From positions 1 to 64,000 of the forward strand of contig CAZOLV010000001.1 in the NCBI GenBank assembly GCA_964580725.1: 64,000 bases of DNA, read 5' to 3'. Numbering within the stretch: the first letter of the stretch is position 1; each line of letters starts with the position of its first letter. This stretch comes from Amarolinea sp964580725. Its GTDB lineage: Bacteria; Chloroflexota; Anaerolineae; SSC4; Amarolineaceae. This document shows, one piece after another, positions 18,769-27,193 of this stretch. The notes under the pieces are model-generated. The model ran no database searches, was not told the DNA's origin, and saw only the letters and a program-made list of their open reading frames with translations. The position numbers and the translations under genes are program-made.

Positions 18769-21702
18769 ATGCCCACACCTGACACCATCCACCAACTCGT
18801 CGCCCGCTTTCGCGCCAACCTGGACAGCTACAAGCGCGGCCAGTACAACGAAACCCAGGTGCGCCGCGAGTTCATTGACCCCTTCTTCGAGACGCTCGGT
18901 TGGGACGTGAGCAACCGCCAGGGCTACGCTGAAGCCTACAAGGATGTCGTACACGAAGACGCCATCAAGGTCGGCGGCGGCGTCAAAGCCCCCGACTACG
19001 GCTTCCGCATCGGCGGCGTGCGCAAGTTCTTCGTCGAGGCCAAAAAGCCCTCCGTGGACGTCAGGGGCGACCCGCACCCGGCCTACCAACTGCGCCGTTA
19101 CGCCTGGAGCGCCAAACTTGCGCTGAGCATCCTTACCGACTTCGAGGAGTTCGCCGTCTACGACTGCCGGGTGCGCCCCGACAAGGGCGACAAGTCCGCA
19201 ACCGCCCGTGTGCTCTACCTCACCTTCGATCAGTACGACGCACGGTGGGACGAGATCGCCGGCATCTTCAGCCGTGAGGCCATCCTGAAGGGCGTGTTCG
19301 ACCGTTTCGCCGAGGCCAAAGGGGGCAAACGCGGCACCGCCGAGGTGGACGCCGCCTTCCTGACCGAAATCGAGGGCTGGCGCGACGGCCTGGCGCGCGG
19401 CATCGCCCTGCGCAACCCCGGCCTCAGCCAGCGTGAACTGAACTTCGCCGTGCAGCGCACCATTGACCGCATCATCTTCCTGCGCATCTGCGAGGATCGC
19501 GGCGTCGAGCCTTACGGCAGCCTGCTGGCGCTGGTCAACGGCGGGGAGATTTACCAGCGCTTGCTGCTGCATTTTCGACACGCCGACGCCCGCTACAACT
19601 CCGGCCTGTTTTACTTCCAATCCCAATCCCAATCCCAATCCCAATCCCAAACCGAAAAGGGCCGCGGCGATGCCCCCGACACGCTCACCCCGCTGCTGAC
19701 CATAGACGACAAGCTGCTGCGCGAGATCCTCAAGAGCCTCTACTACCCCGACAGCCCCTACGAGTTTTCCGTGCTGCCCGCCGATCTCCTGGGTCAGGTT
19801 TACGAGCAGTTTCTGGGCAAGGTCATCCGCCTGACCCCCGGTCACCGTGCGGTGGTGGAGGAAAAGCCGGAGGTGCGCAAGGCTGGCGGCGTCTTCTACA
19901 CCCCCACCTTCATCGTGGACGCCATCGTCAAGCAGACGGTGGGCAAGCTGTTGGCGGGATTGACGCTGCGCCAGGTGGCGGGGCTGGCCCCGCGCCTGGG
20001 CCGCAAGGCCGCGCCGCTGCGGATCGCCGACATCGCCTGCGGCTCCGGCTCCTTTCTGCTGGGCGCGTACCAGTTCCTGCTGGACTGGTACCTGGCCGCC
20101 TACCTGGCCGAGGGCGCTGAGAAGTGGGCGACGGGCCGCACCCCGCGGCTCTACCAGACCGCGCGCGACGAGTGGCGGCTGACCATCACCGAGCGCAAGC
20201 GCATCCTGCTGGAGCACATCTACGGCGTGGACATTGACCCGCAGGCCGTGGAGGTGACCAAGCTCTCGCTGCTGCTCAAGGTGTTGGAAGGGGAGGACGA
20301 GCAGACCTTGGGCCAGCAGCTCGCGCTGTTCCCGGAGCGCGCCCTGCCCGACCTGGGCCGCAACATCCAGTGCGGCAACTCGCTGATCGGCCCCGACTTC
20401 TATGACGGGCAGCAACTGGCGCTGCTGGACGACGAGGCCGCGCTGCGGGTCAACGTGTTCGACTGGCAGGCCGAGTTTCCGCAGGTGTTCGCCGATGGCG
20501 GCTTCGACGCGATTGTCGGAAACCCGCCATGGGGAGCTTCCTATTTGGCAATTGAAGAGTCGTACTTGAGGGTGAAATACGTCACCGGGCAAGGCAGGAC
20601 GCTGGATTCATATGCTCTGTTTATCGAGAGAGCGTCCCAGATTCTCCGAGATGAAGGAATGCTCGGCTATATCGTGCCTGATACGTTCCTCCGTAAGGAT
20701 GGGTATTTGCCAACAAGGAAGGTGTTCTTTGAAAGACATAAAATACATGTCTTGATCGAGACGGGGCCAGTCTTTTCGAAGGTGCGTGACACCTGGTGTT
20801 TGGTCTTCTCGCTGTCAAAGTCTACGCCTGATGCCCATAATCGCATAAGCCATCGCAAACTCAGCAGATACATTGTCTCAGCAGAAGAAAGGTTGGCACA
20901 ATTCGGGAAAGGTGAATGGAACGCAGACACGGAAATCCCTCAGCAGGTTTGGATGCATCGTCCGGGAATGGTAGTCGGTTATCTGGCTACGGCGGAGGCG
21001 CAAGAGATCATTGCGCGCAGATTTGAGAATCAGCCCCGATTACGGGATCTAGACAGTGACTTTTTGGTATCTCGCGGTGAGGAGGGAAGTAAGTTCAACT
21101 TAGTCGAGCAGAAGGACGGGGATTGTTGGATGGTTATTCCCAAGGATGTGCTGCGCTTTGAAGTCGCGCCAGGTATTCGAATCACTAGTGGGAGCCTAAC
21201 TCCCTCCAAGCGGCAAGAGTTCTACTCTCGTCCAAAAATCTGGGTGATTCGGATTCAAAAGATGCGATGGAAGCAGAGACTCGTGTGTGGCCTGGATGAA
21301 AGAAATGACTCCGCCGGTATGAAGACCCTACAGGTGATTGTATCCAGACAGGATGATGTCGGTCGGCTCAAGTATCTCCAGGGCATCCTCGCATCCAAGT
21401 TGATGAACTTCTGGTGCGTAAACTACTTGGCCGACGATATGAACAAGTCATATCTTGAACAACTCCCCATCCGCACCGTTGACTTCACCAACCCCGCCGA
21501 CGCCGCGCGCCACGACCGCATGGTCAGCCTGGTGCAGCGCATGCTCGACCTGCACAAGAAGCTGGCCGCCGAAGGGGCGCCGCACGTCAAGACGGTGTTG
21601 CAGCGCCAGATCGAGGCGACGGACAGGCAGATTGACGCGCTGGTGTACGAGCTGTACGGGTTGACGGCGGCGGAGATTGCAGTGGTGGAGGGGGCCGCGT
21701 GA
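18769..21702 (+). CDS. Type IIG restriction-modification enzyme (Eco57I-like), single polypeptide
   Basis: 977 residues combining DNA cleavage, adenine methylation and target recognition. The nuclease core is PDYGFR (Asp76) and FFVEAKK (Glu90-Ala-Lys92), a PD-(D/E)xK pattern. The N6-adenine methyltransferase has SAM motif ADIACGSGSF near 420 and catalytic NPPWG at 585. The region from about 700 is AT-richer than the rest and should be the target recognition domain, ending with a helical segment. Start at 18769 follows CAGGAG by eight bases. An in-frame hexanucleotide repeat gives a QSQSQSQSQSQ stretch near 284-294, at the boundary between nuclease and methylase. The last 50 codons and 43 bases beyond the stop recur at 40965-41158. 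Base composition of the recognition domain (from 20535) suggests module exchange. Confidence 0.92.
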   Translation: MPTPDTIHQLVARFRANLDSYKRGQYNETQVRREFIDPFFETLGWDVSNRQGYAEAYKDVVHEDAIKVGGGVKAPDYGFRIGGVRKFFVEAKKPSVDVRGDPHPAYQLRRYAWSAKLALSILTDFEEFAVYDCRVRPDKGDKSATARVLYLTFDQYDARWDEIAGIFSREAILKGVFDRFAEAKGGKRGTAEVDAAFLTEIEGWRDGLARGIALRNPGLSQRELNFAVQRTIDRIIFLRICEDRGVEPYGSLLALVNGGEIYQRLLLHFRHADARYNSGLFYFQSQSQSQSQSQTEKGRGDAPDTLTPLLTIDDKLLREILKSLYYPDSPYEFSVLPADLLGQVYEQFLGKVIRLTPGHRAVVEEKPEVRKAGGVFYTPTFIVDAIVKQTVGKLLAGLTLRQVAGLAPRLGRKAAPLRIADIACGSGSFLLGAYQFLLDWYLAAYLAEGAEKWATGRTPRLYQTARDEWRLTITERKRILLEHIYGVDIDPQAVEVTKLSLLLKVLEGEDEQTLGQQLALFPERALPDLGRNIQCGNSLIGPDFYDGQQLALLDDEAALRVNVFDWQAEFPQVFADGGFDAIVGNPPWGASYLAIEESYLRVKYVTGQGRTLDSYALFIERASQILRDEGMLGYIVPDTFLRKDGYLPTRKVFFERHKIHVLIETGPVFSKVRDTWCLVFSLSKSTPDAHNRISHRKLSRYIVSAEERLAQFGKGEWNADTEIPQQVWMHRPGMVVGYLATAEAQEIIARRFENQPRLRDLDSDFLVSRGEEGSKFNLVEQKDGDCWMVIPKDVLRFEVAPGIRITSGSLTPSKRQEFYSRPKIWVIRIQKMRWKQRLVCGLDERNDSAGMKTLQVIVSRQDDVGRLKYLQGILASKLMNFWCVNYLADDMNKSYLEQLPIRTVDFTNPADAARHDRMVSLVQRMLDLHKKLAAEGAPHVKTVLQRQIEATDRQIDALVYELYGLTAAEIAVVEGAA
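19617..19650 (+). repeat. In-frame TCCCAA hexanucleotide microsatellite
   Basis: Five perfect TCCCAA units plus a partial one inside the type IIG gene. Each unit adds Gln-Ser, so slippage changes linker length by two residues without shifting frame. Confidence 0.9.
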
Positions 21703-21745
21703 GGGTGGACGATGCCGGGCGAGAGGTGTATCATGATGTCGCGGT
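21552..21745 (+). repeat. 194-bp segment shared with 40965-41158
   Basis: The last ~50 codons of the type IIG gene and about 43 bases past its stop match 40965-41158 with few substitutions, including the noncoding GATGCCGGGCGAGAGGTG part. The two loci are 19.4 kb apart in the same orientation. Confidence 0.88.
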
Positions 21746-21748
21746 CAA

Positions 21749-21930
21749 ACCGGTGGGGTGCAGGCGACGCCGCAAACCTCGCCGCCTGGTTTCAGGCCGG
21801 GGTCGCCGCCGTTGGCATCGGGTGTAATCTGATCAAGCAGGAGTATCTGGACGGCGGCGATTGGCAGAGGCCGGCAGCCAGGACGGCAGAGGCGCTGGCC
21901 CTCATTCAAGAAATCAGAGGAGAGCGATGA
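21749..21930 (+). pseudogene. C-terminal remnant of a KDPG/KHG aldolase
   Basis: The segment from 21778 reads LAAWFQAGVAAVGIGCNLIK and then EYLDGGDWQ, matching the end of 2-keto-3-deoxy-6-phosphogluconate aldolases (phosphate-binding G-x-G). The preceding conserved TGGV is present at 21749-21760 but in another frame, so a shift lies between 21760 and 21780. The N-terminal two thirds, including the Schiff-base Lys, are absent and replaced by the tail of the restriction locus. Its TGA overlaps the start of the next gene (ATGA), which shows it was once the first gene of this operon. Confidence 0.72.
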
Positions 21931-22715
21931 CAAGCAAACTTGCCTTGCAGATCAAGGAACTCGAGGTGGAACCCGGCAGCCTGGCCATCTTCTGGCTGGC
22001 GCAGGCCGGCTTCGTTTACAAAACGCCCGCCGGCACGATCGTCTACGTGGACGCCTACCTCAGCGACTGCGTCCACCGCTTGCTGGCCGATGTGCGCTAT
22101 GGCTTCAAGCGCATCATGCCGGCGCCGCTCGCTCCCGAAGAGGTCGAAGCCGATGTGGTGGCCTGCAGCCACTCGCACGCCGACCACTTCGATTACGACG
22201 CTATCCCGGTCCTCGCCCGCAACCCCAGGATCCATTTCGTGGCGGCGCCCGATTGCCGCCTTGAATTCGAGAAACTGGGCGTCCCAGCAGACCGCTACAC
22301 CATCATCCATGAGGGCGAGACGCTGACCTACGGCGACGTCGTCCTGACCGGGGTCTTTGCCGATCACGGCGACCTGGCCCCGGAGGCGCTCGGCTTGCTG
22401 ATCCAGGTCGGAGAAATCAAAGTGTGGCAGGTGGCGGACACGGCCTATCGCCCAGACAAGTGGCAGAACCTCTTCGCCGCCGGCATTGATGTGATCATCC
22501 CCCCCATCAACGGCGCCTACGGCAATCTGGATGGCGTCGAGGCGGCCAGGTTGGCGCACGACGCCGGCGCCAGGCTGGCGATCCCGTGTCATTTCTGGAT
22601 GTTCGCCGAGCACAACGGCAATCCGGCCCAGTTCCTGGACGCCTGCCAGGAACTGGCCCCGGAGGTCGAACCGCGCCTGATGACGCAGGGCGAACTGCTG
22701 GTGTATCGCAAATGA
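21927..22715 (+). CDS. UlaG-like metallo-beta-lactamase fold hydrolase (lactonase type)
   Basis: 262 residues. The metal-binding motif HSHADH is at 82-87, with further ligands expected in FADHGD and PCHFWMF. The lack of the usual glyoxalase-type long insert and the start SLAIFWLAQAGFVYKT resemble L-ascorbate-6-phosphate lactonase UlaG and related sugar-lactone hydrolases. In this setting it could open a sugar lactone produced by a sugar dehydrogenase. The ATG overlaps the stop of the aldolase remnant, and its own stop overlaps the start of the mutarotase-like gene, so translation of these is coupled. A phosphodiesterase-type activity cannot be excluded. Confidence 0.82.
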   Translation: MTSKLALQIKELEVEPGSLAIFWLAQAGFVYKTPAGTIVYVDAYLSDCVHRLLADVRYGFKRIMPAPLAPEEVEADVVACSHSHADHFDYDAIPVLARNPRIHFVAAPDCRLEFEKLGVPADRYTIIHEGETLTYGDVVLTGVFADHGDLAPEALGLLIQVGEIKVWQVADTAYRPDKWQNLFAAGIDVIIPPINGAYGNLDGVEAARLAHDAGARLAIPCHFWMFAEHNGNPAQFLDACQELAPEVEPRLMTQGELLVYRK

Positions 22716-23662
22716 AGACGGCCGCCCGGCCCTCGCGCTACAAAGACCAGCCGGCCATCACCCTCGAGTCGGAATCGCTGGCCGCCCAATTCCTGCCCGG
22801 CAGCGGAGCCAAGCTGTGTTCGCTGCTGTACAAACCGGCGCATCTCGAACTGCTGCTGCAACGACCCAACCAGCAATACCGGCTGGCCCCCTACGATGGC
22901 GATTACGTGGCGCAGGGCGAGTGCTCCGGTTTCGACGAGATGTTCCCCAGCATCGATCGCTGTTTCTACGAAGGCGATCCGTGGCATGGGACGCTGATCC
23001 CCGACCACGGCGAGGTATGGAGCATCCCCTGGACGTGCGACGAGCAGAATGGCCGGCTTCACTTCGCCGTCCACGGCGTGCGTTTCCCCTATCGCCTGGA
23101 GAAATGGGTCTCATTTGCCGGCTCCGCCACGCTGCACAGCGACTACCGGCTGACGAACCTTTCCGGTTTCGACTTCGACTTCCTGTGGGCCGCGCACATG
23201 ATGCTGAATCTGGAAGAAGGGGCGGAGTTGGCGCTGCCTGGCGGCGTGCGCAAGATCATGACGGCGTTGAACTTCGATGACAGCTTGGGTCGCTGCGGCG
23301 ACGAGTTCGACTGGCCGATCGCCCGGCTGGCCGATGGCCGCCAGCGCGACCTGCGCCGGATACAGCCCAAGACTGCCCGCCAGGCGGCCAAGTATTTCGT
23401 CAAGGGGCGGATGCCGGAGGGTTGGTGCGCGCTAACCTATCCCCGCAGCGGCTGCACGCTGCGCCTGGCCTGGCCGGTCGAGCAAGCGCCCTATCTCGCC
23501 GTCCTGGCGGACGAAGGCGGGTGGGATGGGCTTTACAGCATCTTCCTGGAACCCGCAACCGCCAGCTTCGACCGCCTGGACGTGGCCCGCCTGCGCGGCG
23601 AATGCTCGACCGTGGGGGCCACAAGCGCCTACGAGTGGTTTCTGGATATCGGCCTGGAATAG
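22712..23662 (+). CDS. Aldose 1-epimerase-like (galactose mutarotase fold) protein
   Basis: 316 residues, cytosolic. The beta-sandwich pattern and LESESLAAQFLPGSGAKLCSL opening, the CSGFDEMFPSIDRC region and a later His in FAVHGVRFPY resemble mutarotase-fold proteins that act on free or glycoside-bound sugars. Catalytic residues cannot be assigned with certainty. ATGA overlap with the preceding lactonase-type gene indicates coupled translation. It converges with the FGGY kinase gene 26 bp away, with a CCGATCGATCGG palindrome at 23674-23685 between them. A role in anomer conversion before oxidation is inference. Confidence 0.72.
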   Translation: MKTAARPSRYKDQPAITLESESLAAQFLPGSGAKLCSLLYKPAHLELLLQRPNQQYRLAPYDGDYVAQGECSGFDEMFPSIDRCFYEGDPWHGTLIPDHGEVWSIPWTCDEQNGRLHFAVHGVRFPYRLEKWVSFAGSATLHSDYRLTNLSGFDFDFLWAAHMMLNLEEGAELALPGGVRKIMTALNFDDSLGRCGDEFDWPIARLADGRQRDLRRIQPKTARQAAKYFVKGRMPEGWCALTYPRSGCTLRLAWPVEQAPYLAVLADEGGWDGLYSIFLEPATASFDRLDVARLRGECSTVGATSAYEWFLDIGLE

Positions 23663-23688
23663 CCCGCCCGACCCCGATCGATCGGCGG

Positions 23689-25104
23689 TTAGGGCCGCCG
23701 ATACATCTCGTCGCCGCCATAGGCGGTATAAATGCGAGCCATTGCCTCGGCCACCGATGGCGTGCGCCCCGTAAACGCCAGCCCCAACGCCAGCAGCCCA
23801 AGCAGGGCGTCCTCGGGGGTTGGGCAAAGACGATAGCGGACGCCAAAGCGTTCGACGATCATCTCGCTCAGCACGGCGATCTTCTGAGCCAGGCCGCCCG
23901 AAAAAACCAACGCGCGCCACGGCGCGGCGGCGGCTCCGCCAGAGCGGAGTCGCTGCGCCGAACGGTAGTAATTGTCAACCATGTTCTGGAACGCCGCCCG
24001 GAAGAGGTGACCGACCGTCAGCTCTTCTTCACGCAGATTGGTGAATTCACCGTGGTCGCCGCAGGCCGAGGTGAAGAAGGCCAGGTTGGCCGCCATCCGC
24101 GTCGGCCCCACTCGTCGCGCCCGCTGTGAGATGTACTCCCACGGCTCCGGCACGGCCACGCCCTGCCCAACTGCCAGCTCCGACAGCAGCCTGACCAGAG
24201 CGTTCAGGGCGCGGCCGGCCGGGATGTGGGTGATACCGGCCAGGTAGCGCCCATCGAAAAAGGGACGGCTCTGGTAGTCTCCGCAGGCGAGCGAGGGCAT
24301 GAGCATGCTAACCTGCGAGCCGGTCGAGATGTTGAGTGAAAGCTCACCCTCCTGCAATAGCGCCCCTGCCAGCGCCGCCTGGTAATCCCCCACTGGCGTG
24401 AAGCAGGGAATTGCCCGCTCGCCGAACGACAACAGACCCACCACCTCGCCCTGGCGTCGGACTTGCGGCCAGCGCAGCCTGTCCAGCCCTAGCTTTTCGA
24501 TCAGCGACTCGTGCCAGGCCATGGCCTCCAGGTTGAAGGCGCCGTGGGCGGCGGCGTGAGTCGCCTCGATCCCCGGTTCCGTCGCGCAGAGATTGCTGAG
24601 CACGAAATCGGGCAGCGAGGCCAGGATCAGATCGGCGGCGGGCAACCGGTCCTGCTCGGCCAGCCAGAACAGCACACCGAGCGGCTGACCCGGCCGTAAT
24701 TCGTTGCCAAGCTGGCGCATCTCGTTGGGGGTGAGCCGACTCGCGAGCATGTCGAAACAGGTTCCCTGGCCCGAAGGGTGCGGCTCCAGCACGCGTTGAT
24801 CCTGCCAGGTGGTCAAGTTCGAACGCGGCGCCCCGCCTGCCGTCGTCAATACCAGCCCGTGCATCTGGCTGCACATCAGGATCGCTTCGCACCCCGCGGC
24901 GAGCGGAAGGAGCTTGGCCAGCAGGCGCTGTGTTGCTGACAACACGGCGGCCGGGTCGAACTCGCGCCGAAGGGGCGGCAGATCGGGCAGCGGGTCGGGA
25001 AAAGGGACGCGGTGGATGTGTTCGACCACCAGGCGATCTGGATCGAGCACGGCGCCCTTGATGAATGAGGTGCCAAGATCAATGCCGATGAACGAGGCGG
25101 CCAT
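23689..25104 (-). CDS. FGGY family carbohydrate kinase
   Basis: 471 residues. The ATP-binding N-terminus FIGIDLGTSFIKG, the substrate-side TTWQDQR segment and the C-terminal nucleotide loop VFSGGLAQKI identify an FGGY kinase (xylulo-, ribulo-, rhamnulo- or sedoheptulokinase group). Sugar specificity is not readable; the LTTWQDQR pattern and overall length recall sedoheptulokinase-like members. It phosphorylates a ketose in the cytosol. It is the last gene of the leftward island, 13 bp after the 2-hydroxyacid dehydrogenase stop, so it is co-transcribed with it. A phosphorylated branch would sit alongside the oxidative branch suggested by the dehydrogenases. Confidence 0.88.
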   Translation of the reverse strand: MAASFIGIDLGTSFIKGAVLDPDRLVVEHIHRVPFPDPLPDLPPLRREFDPAAVLSATQRLLAKLLPLAAGCEAILMCSQMHGLVLTTAGGAPRSNLTTWQDQRVLEPHPSGQGTCFDMLASRLTPNEMRQLGNELRPGQPLGVLFWLAEQDRLPAADLILASLPDFVLSNLCATEPGIEATHAAAHGAFNLEAMAWHESLIEKLGLDRLRWPQVRRQGEVVGLLSFGERAIPCFTPVGDYQAALAGALLQEGELSLNISTGSQVSMLMPSLACGDYQSRPFFDGRYLAGITHIPAGRALNALVRLLSELAVGQGVAVPEPWEYISQRARRVGPTRMAANLAFFTSACGDHGEFTNLREEELTVGHLFRAAFQNMVDNYYRSAQRLRSGGAAAAPWRALVFSGGLAQKIAVLSEMIVERFGVRYRLCPTPEDALLGLLALGLAFTGRTPSVAEAMARIYTAYGGDEMYRRP

Positions 25105-25117
25105 GCGCGCAGGCGTC

Positions 25118-26113
25118 CTAATTCGACCAGCCCAGGGCCGAGCGATTCACGATCGAACGTGGCAACTTGCCGTTCAGCACGTCCACGATGTTCTGAGCGG
25201 CGTCGCGGCGCAATTGCAGCACGGCATCGCTGGACCCGCTGGACGAATGCGGTGTGATGATGACGTTGTCCAGTTGCAGCAGCGGATCATGGGGGGCGGG
25301 CGGCTCTTGTTCGAGCACATCGAGGGCGGCGGCGGTGATCGTGCGCTTGCTCAGCGCTTCGTACAGGGCAGATTGCACCACCACCGGCCCGCGCGCCATG
25401 TTGATCAGACAGGCGCTGGGTTTCATCGCCGCCAGTTGCTCGGCGCCGATCAGCCCGCGCGTCTCGGCGGTGAGCGGACAATGCAAGGTGACGAAGTCCG
25501 CACGATGCAACAGTTCGCCCAGCGCCACCAACTCCACACCCAATTCGGACCCCTGCTCTGGCGTGAGATAGGGATCATAGCCGAGCAGGTGCAGGCCCAG
25601 GCAGGCGGCCTTGCGCGCTACGGCCCGACCAATGTTACCCAGGCCGATGATACCAAGCGTTTGGCCGCGCAGCCGCGCTGGGGGCCAGGCTGGCAGGGAA
25701 CACGATGAACCCCATCTGCCTGCGCGCACATAGCGATCCAGAAAGATGGTGCGACGACTCAGATCGAAAATGAAGCCGATGGTCGAATCGCTAACCTCTT
25801 CCATGCAGTAGTCGGGAACGTTGGCGACCATCACGCCGTGTTCGCCGGCGGCCTGCAGATCCACCATGTCCACGCCAATGCCATAGCGAGAGATGACTTT
25901 GCAGCGGGTCATGGCGGCAATCACCGAGCGATTGATCGTCGCCCACTGCACGAGGAGGGCGTCGGCGTCGGCCACGTGCGGGATCAATTCCTCGGGGATG
26001 TTGGTTTGCAGGCGGACGAGGTTGATATCGAGGCCGGAGCCGTGAAGGACGTTGGCTTCCAGGCTGTGATCTGGATCGCCGAAATCGGTGAGGACAACTT
26101 TGGAGGGTGACAT
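25118..26113 (-). CDS. D-2-hydroxyacid dehydrogenase (phosphoglycerate dehydrogenase-like)
   Basis: 331 residues. The NAD-binding motif GIIGLGNIGR, the substrate-domain catalytic Arg in LINMARGPVV, the Glu in DVLEQEPP and the His in ITPHSSSGS follow the family order. It reduces a 2-oxoacid or oxidises a D-2-hydroxyacid. Two ATG codons (26119, 26113) are in frame. TAGGAG is only one base from the first but seven from the second, so I choose 26113. It lies 13 bp before the FGGY kinase and is preceded by a 24-bp duplicated repeat. In the island it could handle glyoxylate, hydroxypyruvate or a sugar-derived 2-oxoacid. Confidence 0.88.
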   Translation of the reverse strand: MSPSKVVLTDFGDPDHSLEANVLHGSGLDINLVRLQTNIPEELIPHVADADALLVQWATINRSVIAAMTRCKVISRYGIGVDMVDLQAAGEHGVMVANVPDYCMEEVSDSTIGFIFDLSRRTIFLDRYVRAGRWGSSCSLPAWPPARLRGQTLGIIGLGNIGRAVARKAACLGLHLLGYDPYLTPEQGSELGVELVALGELLHRADFVTLHCPLTAETRGLIGAEQLAAMKPSACLINMARGPVVVQSALYEALSKRTITAAALDVLEQEPPAPHDPLLQLDNVIITPHSSSGSSDAVLQLRRDAAQNIVDVLNGKLPRSIVNRSALGWSN

Positions 26114-26161
26114 GATCATGCTCCTATGCAAAATAACGGGGGAGGCGCAGCCGACCTCTAT

Positions 26162-26209
26162 CCAGGGTGGGCTGAAATGGACGTCCCAGGGTGGGCTGAA
26201 ATGAACGTC
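26162..26209. repeat. 24-bp tandem duplication
   Basis: Two 24-bp copies beginning CCAGGGTGGGCTGAAATG, differing by one base (G/A). They sit between the HpaI aldolase stop and the dehydrogenase start. Confidence 0.8.
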
Positions 26210-26954
26210 ACGATGATACTGCCAACCGGCGGATAGCCTCCTGCGCACCAGCGGCGATGAGCGCGCTATCGTCGGCCACGGTGACAAAGCGAAATCCTTG
26301 CGCAATGCGGTCGCGGGCCACGGTCGGGTTGGGAGTGTAGATACCGGGGGCTTTGCCCGTCCGGTGGCAGGCGTCTAACACGCGCAGGATGGCGTGGTGA
26401 TGGGCCGGTGCGCCGACGTCTACGCCCAGCGAGAGCGCCAGATCCATGGGGCCAATCCAACAGCCGTCGATGCCCTCTACAGCCATGATCTCTTCGGCGT
26501 GGGCGGCCGCCTGGGCAGTCTCGATTTGCACGGCCAGAAAGACCTGATCATCCACCCAGGTGCGATAATCGGCGCCGTAGTGGGCAGCCAGGACGCCTCC
26601 GAAAGATCGGCCTCCATGCGGCGGGTAGCGCATCGCATTGGCCGCCGCCCGCGCCTCCGCGGCCGAATTCACCATGGGCACGACGATGCCCAGCGCACCC
26701 CGATCCAACAGCCGGCCGATGGCGCCGTAATCGTTCTGGCGGACACGCGCAAAGGGCATGGCTTGCCCCAGCGCGATGGCGCGAAAGGCAGCCAGCGACG
26801 AGGCGTCATCCCAATCGCCGTGCTGGTTATCCACCAGCGCAAAGTCGAAACCGCAGGTTGCAGCGATCCCTGCCGCGGTGGGAGACCCCGTGAGCAGGAC
26901 GATCCCCAGGGCCGGTTGTCCGGCCAGTAATTTTCGTTTGACGGTGTTGATCAT
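26208..26954 (-). CDS. HpaI/HpcH family class II aldolase
   Basis: 248 residues. The family motifs are TGSPTAAGIAATCGFDFALVD near the start, NQHGDWD (catalytic His), and VQIETAQAA with WIGPMDLALSLG, which carry the Glu and Asp metal ligands. Members cleave 2-keto-3-deoxy acids (2-keto-3-deoxy-L-rhamnonate, 4-hydroxy-2-oxoheptanedioate) to pyruvate and an aldehyde using Mg or another divalent metal. In a sugar-acid island a 2-keto-3-deoxy sugar acid is the likely substrate. GAGGAGC lies about ten bases before the ATG. The dehydrogenase that follows could reduce or oxidise the aldehyde-derived acid. Confidence 0.88.
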   Translation of the reverse strand: MINTVKRKLLAGQPALGIVLLTGSPTAAGIAATCGFDFALVDNQHGDWDDASSLAAFRAIALGQAMPFARVRQNDYGAIGRLLDRGALGIVVPMVNSAAEARAAANAMRYPPHGGRSFGGVLAAHYGADYRTWVDDQVFLAVQIETAQAAAHAEEIMAVEGIDGCWIGPMDLALSLGVDVGAPAHHHAILRVLDACHRTGKAPGIYTPNPTVARDRIAQGFRFVTVADDSALIAAGAQEAIRRLAVSS

Positions 26955-27112
26955 CTAATCGGCGCTCCTCATCTACAGCGCCAGCGCAAAGCGGAGGTGA
27001 CCGCTCCGGTCGCATAGCCACTGCTCGACCCCGCACAGCATGCAGGACTGAGTGTCGGCGGGCCAGTCCATGATGTCACATTGTCACATAGTATAGTGCA
27101 TGTGGCTGCCGT

Positions 27113-27163
27113 TTCCAAGTCCCAAGTCCCAAGTCCCAAATACTAAAGGTTTCCAAAACCTTT
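27113..27163. repeat. Low-complexity CAAGTCC repeat and 8-bp hairpin
   Basis: Three CAAGTCC units followed by a perfect hairpin AAAGGTTT-CCA-AAACCTTT (27145-27163), downstream of the E2 gene stop. Without a U-tract it is a weak terminator candidate. Confidence 0.4.
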
Positions 27164-27193
27164 ACGGTTGTCCCCCCGGATGGCTGGAAGTCA

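Noticed and set aside
18763..20592. 609-codon - strand frame opposite the type IIG gene
   Set aside because: Antisense shadow; the + strand has nuclease and methylase motifs.
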